From NCBI GenBank assembly GCA_022451045.1, contig JAKUOW010000011.1, forward strand, positions 1-52,220: a DNA stretch of 52,220 bases, given 5' to 3'. The notes below the pieces were generated by a model. It worked only from the letters and a program-made list of their open reading frames with translations. It did no database searches and was not told the DNA's origin. Made by a program: the position numbers and the translations under genes. Numbering within the stretch: position 1 is the first letter of the stretch; every line of letters starts with the position of its first letter. Below are positions 17,066 through 25,127 of this stretch, in pieces. The stretch is from Pirellulales bacterium. GTDB taxonomy: Bacteria > Planctomycetota > Planctomycetia > Pirellulales > Pirellulaceae.

Positions 17066-17878
17066 ATGACCAAGATTCGTCGAGTTGCAAAAAATGGCAA
17101 CATTAATCACTCCATTGTTGGATGGTGCTTTCAAGACCATTGGTCGATGGACGAATTAATTCCGATTGCCAAGCAGCTTGGTTGCGGCAGCGTGGAGCTA
17201 ATTGGTCCGGAATTCTATCCAACGCTCAAACAGCATGACATGGAACTGGCGATCGCTGGGATCAACATTGGTGTGCCTCCGTTTACCCAAGGGTTCAATA
17301 ACCCTAAGTATCATGAAAAAGTGATTGCTGCGACCAAGAAATCGATTGATGAGTGCCATGCATTCGGTTGGAAAAAAGTTATTGCTTTTACCGGCTACGA
17401 GGAAGGATTATCTAAGGCAGAAGGCGCAGAGAATTGCATTCAGGGCCTGAAGGAAGTGGCCGGCTATGCAGAAGCGCGGGGCGTGACCATCTGCCTGGAA
17501 CATCTGAATACGCGAGATGACACGCACCCCATGAAAGGCCATCCGGGATATCAGGGCGATGACGTGGAATACGTTGTGGAAATTCTAAAAGCTGTTGGAT
17601 CAGAAAACGTGAAGCTGCTTTTTGATATTTATCACGTATCGATCATGAATGGCGATGTGATTAGACGGCTACACCAGCACAAAGAGGTGATAGGCCATAT
17701 CCATACCGCTGGGAATCCGGGTCGTGCTGAGTTAGACGATAATCAAGAGATTAATTATCCGGCGTGCATGAAAGCCTTGCTGGAGATAGGCTACAACAGC
17801 TATGTCGGTCATGAATTTATTCCGACCAGAGATCCTCTTGCCGGCCTCGAGCAGGCAATTCAGTGGTGTGACGTTTAA
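17066..17878 (+). CDS. hydroxypyruvate isomerase-like sugar isomerase/epimerase (TIM barrel)
   Basis: A 270-residue cytoplasmic TIM barrel of the AP-endonuclease-2/xylose-isomerase-like family, closest in pattern to hydroxypyruvate isomerase. The metal ligands can be placed: Glu145 (CLEHLN), Asp187 (LLFDIYH), His213 (GHIHTAG) and Glu250 (GHEF). The segment CLEHLNTRDDTHPMKGHPGY and GNPGRAELDDNQEINYP are typical of the Hyi branch. There is no signal peptide, unlike its neighbours, so it acts on an imported product. It follows the alpha/beta hydrolase by 13 nt in a likely operon. Within 3-keto-sugar clusters related enzymes act as isomerases, epimerases or lyases, so the hydroxypyruvate reaction itself is not certain. 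Confidence 0.87.
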   Translation: MTKIRRVAKNGNINHSIVGWCFQDHWSMDELIPIAKQLGCGSVELIGPEFYPTLKQHDMELAIAGINIGVPPFTQGFNNPKYHEKVIAATKKSIDECHAFGWKKVIAFTGYEEGLSKAEGAENCIQGLKEVAGYAEARGVTICLEHLNTRDDTHPMKGHPGYQGDDVEYVVEILKAVGSENVKLLFDIYHVSIMNGDVIRRLHQHKEVIGHIHTAGNPGRAELDDNQEINYPACMKALLEIGYNSYVGHEFIPTRDPLAGLEQAIQWCDV

Positions 17879-17964
17879 CCAGCCATGCGTGTCATTGCTT
17901 GATTCTGCTTATCTGGCGAATTAAAACTAGACTATCCCAAAAACAAATACGAATTGGATTACTT

Positions 17965-19545
17965 ATGCGCAAGTTTCTCATGTTGGTTGCTTCAGTTACC
18001 GCACTTTTACCGGCTCTGGCACAAGCTGCACCGAACTCATTTGATTTGGTACTGCGTAGTCGCGTAGCCACTGAAGAAAACAGTGTGCGCTATCATGCTG
18101 TGCTCGAGCAACAGAGCTGGAAAGCTACAGAAACCGCGGTAATTGTTTGTGACATGTGGGATCTGCATCATTGCCTGAATGCCACACGACGTGGTGCAGA
18201 GCTGGCACCTCGCATGAATGCGCTGTTGAAGAAAGCCCGTGCTCAAGGTGCAACCATCATTCACGCACCAAGTTCTTGCATGAAACCATATGCGAACCAC
18301 CCAGGTCGCAAACGGGCAATGGCCGCACCGATGGCGAGTAAATTGCCTGAGAAGATCAGTGAATGGTGTTACAGCATTCCGTCCGAAGAAGAGGTAGAGT
18401 ATCCCATCGACCAGTCTGACGGTGGTGAAGATGATGATCCGGTAGAACATGAAGCATGGGCAAAGGAGCTTGAAAGCAAAGGCTTGAATCCCAGAGGTCC
18501 GTGGACAAAGCAGACTGATTTGCTAACTATCAAGAATCAAGATTACATCAGCGATAGCGGTGTCGAAATCTGGAATGTCCTGGAGCAGAAAGGGATCAAG
18601 AATGTGATCCTTGTCGGCGTCCACACGAACATGTGTGTGCTAGGCCGTCCTTTCGGTCTTCGTCAAATGGCTCAAAACGGCAAAAACGTGGTATTGGTCA
18701 GAGATATGACAGACACCATGTACAACCCAAAAATGAAACCATATGTCAGCCACTTCACAGGCACTGATTTGATTGTGGAGTACATCGAAAAGGTTGTCTG
18801 TCCCACCGTCACCAGCGATCAAATTCTTGGAGGCAAACCGTTTGTCTTTAAGAATGACACACGACCGCATGTGGTAATTGCTTGTGCGGAACGAGAGTAC
18901 AAGACTAACGAGTCATTACCCCGATTTGCCCTTGAACAACTTGGTAATGATTTCAAGGTCAGCTTCGTCCATGCAAACACGAATGAACGAAATGATTTGC
19001 CGGGGATTGGCGTTCTGGAGGATGCAGATGTGTTGCTTGTAAGTGTGCGACGGCGAGTGTTACCGGCCGACCAATTCGCCATCGTGGAGAGATTCATTAA
19101 GAGTGGGAAACCCGTTATTGGAATCCGTACAGCAAACCACGCTTTTTCATTGCGTGGTGAGGACCCACCGTCAGGTTACAAGGCATGGGAAGCATTCGAT
19201 GCGGAGATCTTTGGTGGCAGCTACACCGGGCATCACGGTGTGGGCCCAAATGTAAAGTTAGTCGCAGCAAAACCTCATCCAATTATGACCGGAGTGGACG
19301 TGAACACCTTTAAAGGAATGGGATCGCTATACAAAGTGAATCCAATTTCGAAAGGGACTACTCCGTTGCTTACCGGAACGATTGAAGGCCAACCCGCTGA
19401 AACAATCGCCTGGGTGAACGAGACGAAATATGGTGGCAAGGCTTTCTATACCTCGCTTGGACACGTCGACGATTTCACACAGCCAGCGATGAATAGGTTG
19501 CTCAAGAACGCGATCCTTTGGGCCGTGGATAAAGAGATCAAATAG
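17965..19545 (+). CDS. exported isochorismatase-like hydrolase fused to ThuA-like domain
   Basis: A 526-residue two-domain protein. Residues 1-22 are a signal peptide ending AQA. The N-terminal cysteine hydrolase domain (about 52-280) has the expected triad: Asp63 (VIVCDMWD), a Lys near 190 and Cys224 (GVHTNMCVLGRPFG). The C-terminal domain (about 300-525) is ThuA-like, a glutamine-amidotransferase-fold family linked to 3-keto-trehalose use: HVVIACAEREYKT, a switch loop VRRRVLP, and AFYTSLGHVDDF. ATG 17965 is chosen because the signal peptide begins there; an upstream in-frame start at 17899 would put 22 charged residues in front. It ends 7 nt from the stop of a convergent gene. Confidence 0.87.
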   Translation: MRKFLMLVASVTALLPALAQAAPNSFDLVLRSRVATEENSVRYHAVLEQQSWKATETAVIVCDMWDLHHCLNATRRGAELAPRMNALLKKARAQGATIIHAPSSCMKPYANHPGRKRAMAAPMASKLPEKISEWCYSIPSEEEVEYPIDQSDGGEDDDPVEHEAWAKELESKGLNPRGPWTKQTDLLTIKNQDYISDSGVEIWNVLEQKGIKNVILVGVHTNMCVLGRPFGLRQMAQNGKNVVLVRDMTDTMYNPKMKPYVSHFTGTDLIVEYIEKVVCPTVTSDQILGGKPFVFKNDTRPHVVIACAEREYKTNESLPRFALEQLGNDFKVSFVHANTNERNDLPGIGVLEDADVLLVSVRRRVLPADQFAIVERFIKSGKPVIGIRTANHAFSLRGEDPPSGYKAWEAFDAEIFGGSYTGHHGVGPNVKLVAAKPHPIMTGVDVNTFKGMGSLYKVNPISKGTTPLLTGTIEGQPAETIAWVNETKYGGKAFYTSLGHVDDFTQPAMNRLLKNAILWAVDKEIK

Positions 19546-19552
19546 CCAGAGA

Positions 19553-20962
19553 TTAAACGAGCTCTGGAATGACTCCGCCCTCGTCGAGTAAATATTGGGG
19601 CCGTCCGCTTGGGTCGTCAATTGTCGTGCGGTCAGCTGCAATTCCCAGGTTGTGATAAAGCGTGTACAGCGCATCCTGGTAGTGGATAGGTCGGCTGGTC
19701 GCTTCGCCACCAGTGCGATCTGTGCTGCCAATCACTTGCCCGGTACGCATACGTCCACCAGCAAAAATCGCAGGTGCTACTCGTGGCCAGTGGTCACGTC
19801 CAGCATTTCCATTGATCTTCGGCGTACGGCCAAACTCACCCCACAAGATGATTGACGTGTTATCAAGCATTCCTCGTTCTTCGAGGTCGTTGATAAACGT
19901 GACGATTGCATGGTCAAGAATCGGCAACGTGTACCGCATGCGATTGAAGTTGTCGCTGTGTGTATCGAAGTCGCTGATGGTTAGAGATACACATCGCACC
20001 CCGGCTTCGACAAGGCGGCGAGCCATGAGCAATTTCAGCGAAGCTTTCGGTTCGTCGGCGGTGGTAAAACGCCCGACGACAGGGCGATCAGGGACCATGT
20101 ACTTTTCAAGGACCTTGGGGTCTTCGTTAGATAGATCGAGGGCGTCGGCAAATGTGCCCGAGAGCAAAATCCCAGTGGCTTGCTGTGAGAATCGATCCAT
20201 GGCATCCATCATGCCGGTGGCGTCCACTTCACGCCGAATCTTATCCAGGCTACCCAGCAGTGCGTTACGACTGTTTAACCGCTGTGCATTCAGTTCTGCG
20301 TTGAGCGAGAGACTTACGGTATGGTTGGAACCGAGAGCGGCCAATTCGTTTACCATTCCAGGTTCGAGTGGCCGATCAAAAATGCTGGAAAGGTCTGGAC
20401 GGAAAGGTTTGTATGATGGGCCAAGAAATCCGGGACGAGCGCTGTTTCGGACAAGCGGTCGACCCTGCATCATATCGACGTAGGTTGGAGCAGGATCCGT
20501 AACTTTGCCAAGTAGCTTGGTCAGCACGCATCCCATTGCTGGCCGACCACCAAAGCCGGCAAGGTTGCGAATATCAAAACCGGACATACATTGGAATGCA
20601 TCGTGTCGGCCTTCGGCGCCAACCATGCTGCGAACAAATGCAAATCGATCAGCATTTGCTGCCATTTTGGGGAGCAATTCGCTGATCTGAATTCCGGCTA
20701 TGCTCGTTTGAATCGGGTGGAATTCGCCACGTGTTTCCATTGGCGCATCGGGCTTCATATCGATGGTGTCCATTTGAGGAGGACCACCATCCAAATGGAT
20801 GTTGATAATTGCCCGCTCGGATGAACCAACGCCCGCTTCTGCCTCCAGGCGAAGCATATCTGCGAGTGTAAGCCCAAGCATGCCCGCAGCACCTGCGGTG
20901 AGGAATCCACGACGGCTAACACCATCGCAATGCTTATATGAGTTTCCAGTGATGTTCAACAT
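19553..20962 (-). CDS. Tat-exported DUF1501 protein, CDG-RR type (locus b, second)
   Basis: A 469-residue DUF1501 protein. The N-terminus reads HCDGVSRRGFLTAG, a Tat motif preceded by the Cys-Asp-Gly signature shared with two other DUF1501 proteins here. The domain shows NIHLDGGPPQMDTIDMKPDAP at the first metal-site-like strand, DFDTHSDNFNRM in the middle, and GEFGRTPKINGNAGRDHWPRVAPAI toward the end. Mature protein would lie outside the cytoplasmic membrane. Function unknown; the fold is that of phosphatases and sulfatases. It follows the other DUF1501 gene by 7 nt, and the pair diverges from the PSCyt gene at 22627, with which such genes are normally partnered. Confidence 0.87.
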   Translation of the reverse strand: MLNITGNSYKHCDGVSRRGFLTAGAAGMLGLTLADMLRLEAEAGVGSSERAIINIHLDGGPPQMDTIDMKPDAPMETRGEFHPIQTSIAGIQISELLPKMAANADRFAFVRSMVGAEGRHDAFQCMSGFDIRNLAGFGGRPAMGCVLTKLLGKVTDPAPTYVDMMQGRPLVRNSARPGFLGPSYKPFRPDLSSIFDRPLEPGMVNELAALGSNHTVSLSLNAELNAQRLNSRNALLGSLDKIRREVDATGMMDAMDRFSQQATGILLSGTFADALDLSNEDPKVLEKYMVPDRPVVGRFTTADEPKASLKLLMARRLVEAGVRCVSLTISDFDTHSDNFNRMRYTLPILDHAIVTFINDLEERGMLDNTSIILWGEFGRTPKINGNAGRDHWPRVAPAIFAGGRMRTGQVIGSTDRTGGEATSRPIHYQDALYTLYHNLGIAADRTTIDDPSGRPQYLLDEGGVIPELV

Positions 20963-20969
20963 CGTGCTT

Positions 20970-22319
20970 CTACATCCATTCAGCGATTGGCTTGCCTTCG
21001 ATCAGCTGGACGGGACGACCGTCTGGGCTGTGCGCGATCAAATCGGAAGGCATTCCAAGTTTCTGATAAATCGTGGTTGCGATGTCTTCAGAGAAATATT
21101 CATCTTTCGACACATAACCACCCTCAGCGTCGGTAGCTCCCAAAACGTGGCCTGCAGGTACGCCTGCTCCAGCCATCATGGCAAACCCTGTTGATGCCCA
21201 GTGATCACGACCGCTGGCAGAGTTAATTTTTGGGGTACGTCCAAAGTCGGTTAGCCAAACCACTAAGGTTGATTCGAGCAGTCCACGTTCTTCCAGATCA
21301 ATGATCAGTTGTGGAATAGCTTGATCTAACGGAGGTAACCGACTGTCTTTGAGTGACTTAAAGTTATTTTGATGTGTATCCCATCCACCGTCAGTTACGG
21401 TTACGAATTGAACTCCCGATTCGACAAGCCGACGTGCCAACAAGCAGCTTTGTCCGAAGCGGTGGCGTCCATAAGCATCCCGAGTAGCGTCTTCTTCACT
21501 CTCGATGTCAAACGCCTTCTTGGTCTCCGGTGCCGTGATCATATTCATAGCGGCTTCGTAGTACTCGTCCTGTGCCTTTAGGGCATCTTGCTGTAGGTCG
21601 GCGCGACGCTGTAGCGCATCAATTTTCGCCAGTGCGTTTCGGCGGCGATCGACACGTTCAAAGGTTACACCTTCTGGTGGAGTTATATCTCGCACGCTGA
21701 AGTTGTCAGCATTTGCATCGGCGTCTATCACAAATGGATTGTGTTCAAGCCCAAGGATGCCACTTGTTCCACCACCGAATCGACGGTCCACATGGTCATT
21801 GAGTTGAATAAACGGGGGAAGTGCTGACTGGAATCCATGGAAGTAACTTACGACACTACCATAGGTCGGGTAAGCGACAGCGGCATTGAATCGGCGGCCT
21901 GACATGACCCACTGGTCTGCCGTACCGTGACTGCCATTTCGTGGGTTCCAGCCTCTTAGCAATGCAAACTTGTCAGCGTGCTTTGCAAAGTTGGGAACGA
22001 TTTCAGTGAATTGAACACCGGGAATAGCTGTATCAATAGCATTGAATTCGCCACGTACGCTTACCGGCGCATCCGGTTTAGGATCAAACGTATCATGGTG
22101 ACTGGTGCCACCGCGTGTCCAAATAAGGATGCAGTTCGTCTTATTTACAGGCTTGGCCTGGGCCGTGCCGCGTAAGTAGTCGGTAAAAGATAAACCTAGC
22201 CCCGACAGTGCACCAATCTGTAGGAATCCCCTACGACTGATACCATCACAATTCTTATAAGCGTCATCAATACGTTGATTCATCGCTTCTTGTTCCTGAT
22301 TTATTTGGTTTTGTGCCAT
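20970..22319 (-). CDS. Tat-exported DUF1501 protein, CDG-RR type (locus b, first)
   Basis: A DUF1501 protein of about 449 residues. It has NCDGISRRGFLQIG before a hydrophobic Tat core, then CILIWTRGGTSHHDTFDPKPDAP, GGWDTHQNNFKSL and TDFGRTPKINSASGRDHWASTG. The start is uncertain: ATG 22319 is the first ATG in frame, but ATG 22283, twelve codons on, has AGGA 10 nt upstream and still keeps the full Tat signal; TTG 22340 is less likely. First gene of a two-gene transcript with the DUF1501 at 19553-20962. The pair is only about 40% alike by eye, so this is an old duplication rather than a fresh copy. Confidence 0.85.
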   Translation of the reverse strand: MAQNQINQEQEAMNQRIDDAYKNCDGISRRGFLQIGALSGLGLSFTDYLRGTAQAKPVNKTNCILIWTRGGTSHHDTFDPKPDAPVSVRGEFNAIDTAIPGVQFTEIVPNFAKHADKFALLRGWNPRNGSHGTADQWVMSGRRFNAAVAYPTYGSVVSYFHGFQSALPPFIQLNDHVDRRFGGGTSGILGLEHNPFVIDADANADNFSVRDITPPEGVTFERVDRRRNALAKIDALQRRADLQQDALKAQDEYYEAAMNMITAPETKKAFDIESEEDATRDAYGRHRFGQSCLLARRLVESGVQFVTVTDGGWDTHQNNFKSLKDSRLPPLDQAIPQLIIDLEERGLLESTLVVWLTDFGRTPKINSASGRDHWASTGFAMMAGAGVPAGHVLGATDAEGGYVSKDEYFSEDIATTIYQKLGMPSDLIAHSPDGRPVQLIEGKPIAEWM

Positions 22320-22340
22320 CACCAGAATTATGCATTTCAA

Positions 22341-22626
22341 TGAGATCTAAGCACAATATCATCTAACCTAATGTTAGCAGAGACTCAAAACCCCTAAAAG
22401 AAGAATCGGCGTTGTCAGTGCCAAAACCACAGCGACAAGCGGAATTAGAGGCATTCCTGTACTTCTAAAGGGGGGGCCCATTAATAATGTCGCTATGGAG
22501 TTTTAAAACATAATGGCACATACTGGAAACAGTGGTGTTTACGCCCGATTTTCACATGTTTTGAATAAGCGTGATTTATCCCGCCTTTTGATAGCCCCGC
22601 CCTCCGTGGCTCACGAGTTTAAACCT
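22341..22626. other. divergent intergenic region between DUF1501 pair and broken PSCyt gene
   Basis: About 290 bp. It includes a run of seven G residues followed by CCC near 22471-22480. No repeat copy, hairpin terminator or clear promoter was recognised. An in-frame ATG at 22513 exists upstream of the chosen PSCyt start, but the 38 residues it would add do not look like a leader. Confidence 0.4.
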
Positions 22627-25095
22627 ATGACACGTCTAATCACTCGCTTTGCCATTCTGCTGAGCCTTGTCATAACTGCAAGTACACTTAGTGCTGCCGG
22701 GCCCTATCAGGTGGTGCCTGAATCGGTAGCCTTGAGCGGTAATTTCGATCAAGCACAACTTGTAGTAATGTCATTAAGCTCTGATGGTGCCGTTACACCG
22801 GAGTCCACAGACGTTTCAGCAGAGGTAAGTTTTCAGTCTTCAGACCCATCGGTTGTGGAAGTCCTTGCCGGTGGTGGATTAGTTGCCAAAGGAAACGGTC
22901 AGGCTGAGATTCAGCTTTCCGTAGAAGATTGGTCAGAGACAATCAGCGTAACCGTCGATGGCATCGAGCCGAGCCCAAGTATAGATTTCGCCTATCACGT
23001 TCAGCCGTTGTTATCCAAGTTGGGTTGTAACATGGGTGCGTGCCATGCCAGCCAGCATGGCAAGGGTGGCTTCATCCTTAGCGTGTTTGGGTTTGAGCCA
23101 AGCAAGGATCATCAGGCCATTACCAAGGATCGCCTGCAACGCCGGGTGGATTACATCACACCGGACAACAGCCTATTCCTGTTGAAGCCGACCATGCAGG
23201 CACCACATGGTGGCGGCAAGCGACTGCGCAAAGGTACGGTGGCTTATGATACCCTCGTCGCCTGGGTCGCATCCGGCACACCAGCTCCCAGCAATGAAGC
23301 AGCGGAGGTCACGCAACTGGAAATCTACCCTAACCGTCGGGTTGCAAAAGTTGACGATCTTCAACAACTTCGAGTCCTGGCTACGTATTCCGATGGAAAG
23401 GTGCGGGACGTAACCCGGCTTGCCCGTTATGACTCAATGAACGAAGGAATGCTGAGTGTAGATGACAACGGCCTGGTGGGCGTTCATGCGGAAGGTCAGG
23501 GTCCGATCATGGTGAGATTCGAAGGACACGCTGGTTTGTTTATTGTCTCGGTGCCATTTAGTCAGCGACGGGAGCTCACGGATTGGCAAAGTAAAAACTT
23601 TGTAGATGAACTAGCTGCAAAGAAGTTCGTCGAGCTTGGCATTGAACCATCGGCAGTCTGTGATGACGCAACATTCATTCGTCGTGCATTCCTCGATGCG
23701 GTGGGCGGTATGCCAACGGCAGAAGAGGTGAGTGGATTTCTGGCATCAACCGATCCAAATAAACGCAAGGTGCTTATCGATAAGCTACTTGGACTAACCG
23801 GAGACCCGGCACAGGATATCTACAACGATCGCTACGCTTCTTACTGGACGCTAAAGTGGTCAGACCTGATCCGAAACAGCACGGACAATCTTGGCGAACA
23901 GGGCATGTGGTCACTACACAACTGGATCCGCGAATCCTTCCGTGTGAACAAGCCAATTAATAAATTCGTTCAACAGATCGTGACCGCCAAAGGGTCAATC
24001 TATATGAACGGTCCAGCGAATTACTTTCGGATCAATGGCAATGTAAACCAATTGACTGAAGCAACCGCCCAGCTATTCATGGGTGTACGTCTGGAGTGTG
24101 CGAAGTGCCATCACCATCCGTTTGAAAACTATAGTCAGGCGGATTACTACGGCATGGCTGCATTTTTTGCGCGGGTTGGCTCTTAGATTTGCGAGGAGTT
24201 TGGCCTGTTCGGCCGCGAGACGATTGTCGTTGTTCAGGATGGCGGCGATGTAAATCACCCGAAGACTGGCAAGAAAATGGTGCCTACCGCACTGCACGGG
24301 CCCGAGCTTTCACATCCACTCGATCGCCGCATCCCGCTGGCTAGCTGGCTAACATCAACTGACAATGACTGGTTTGCCAAATCTGTTGCAAATCGATATG
24401 TGAGGTATTTGTTGGGCAGAGGATTAGTGGAGCCAGTCGACGACTTGCGTAGCACTAACCCCGCGACGAATGAAGAATTGTTTCAGGCATTGGCAGAACA
24501 TTTGGTCGCAAACGACTATGACCTAAAACAGCTGATCAGCGTGATCATGAACTCCCGCCTGTATCAGTTAAACTCACAACCTACCGCGGAGAATAGTAAA
24601 GCCGGTGATTTCTACGCGTATTACCGAGTTAAGCGTCTTGCTGCTGAAACACTGCTGGACAACATCGATCACTCCGCCGGCACAACAACGAAATTCCAAA
24701 GCCTGCCGCTTGGGACCAGAGCGATTGACTTGCCGGATGCCAACTATCCGAACTTCTTTCTCAAGACGTTTGGTAAGCCGCGGCGAACCAGTGTTTGCGA
24801 ATGTGAACGATCACCGGATGAGAATCTGGCTCAGGCCCTGCACACGTTAAACGGACAGGTTGTTACATCCAAAATAGCTTCTGCGAGTGGGCGAATCGCC
24901 AAGCTCATTGAAAGCAAAACCGAGTCAGCTGAGATTATCAATCAACTCTACATCTCCACCCTTGCGAGAAACCCTTCGGATGAAGAACGAGTGGTTTGTC
25001 AGGAGATAGTCGACGCAGCGCCCAATCAAAAAGAAGGTTTGGAAGATTTACTCTGGGCGTTAATGAATTCTAAACAGTTCCTCTACAACCATTAA
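22627..25095 (+). pseudogene. PSCyt-DUF1549-DUF1553 gene split by one in-frame amber codon (locus b)
   Basis: The frame would encode 822 residues but has TAG at 24184-24186 (codon 520); the same frame continues intact to 25095. Upstream part: signal (1-24), Ig-like Big2 domain, a CX4CH haem motif CNMGACH (Cys134), a second Big2-like domain, and DUF1549 with ECAKCHHHP. It stops within FFARVGS. Downstream part: EEFGLFGRET, then DUF1553 (ANRYVRYLLGRGLVEPVDDLR) to the usual end LLWALMNSKQFLYNH. Both halves keep family sequence right up to the stop, so this looks like one recent base change, perhaps AAG to TAG. If translated separately the second part could start at ATG 24277. Sequencing error or suppression are the other readings. 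ATG 22627 is chosen for the signal peptide. Confidence 0.8.
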
Positions 25096-25127
25096 CCGAA
25101 GGCCTTCGGGTCAGCAGGAGTCATGCT

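Noticed and set aside
19713-20483. 256-codon plus-strand open frame opposite a DUF1501 gene
   Set aside because: It is a shadow of the minus-strand DUF1501 gene: Ser/Arg-rich translation, no signal or domain, no ribosome site.
22513-22626. Upstream ATG extension of the broken PSCyt gene
   Set aside because: It would put 38 polar residues before an obvious signal peptide that starts at 22627.
24184-24186. Programmed recoding (pyrrolysine or readthrough) at the amber codon
   Set aside because: No downstream structure or Pyl gene is seen, the homologous position is not a catalytic residue, and a single-base nonsense change is simpler. Kept only as an alternative.
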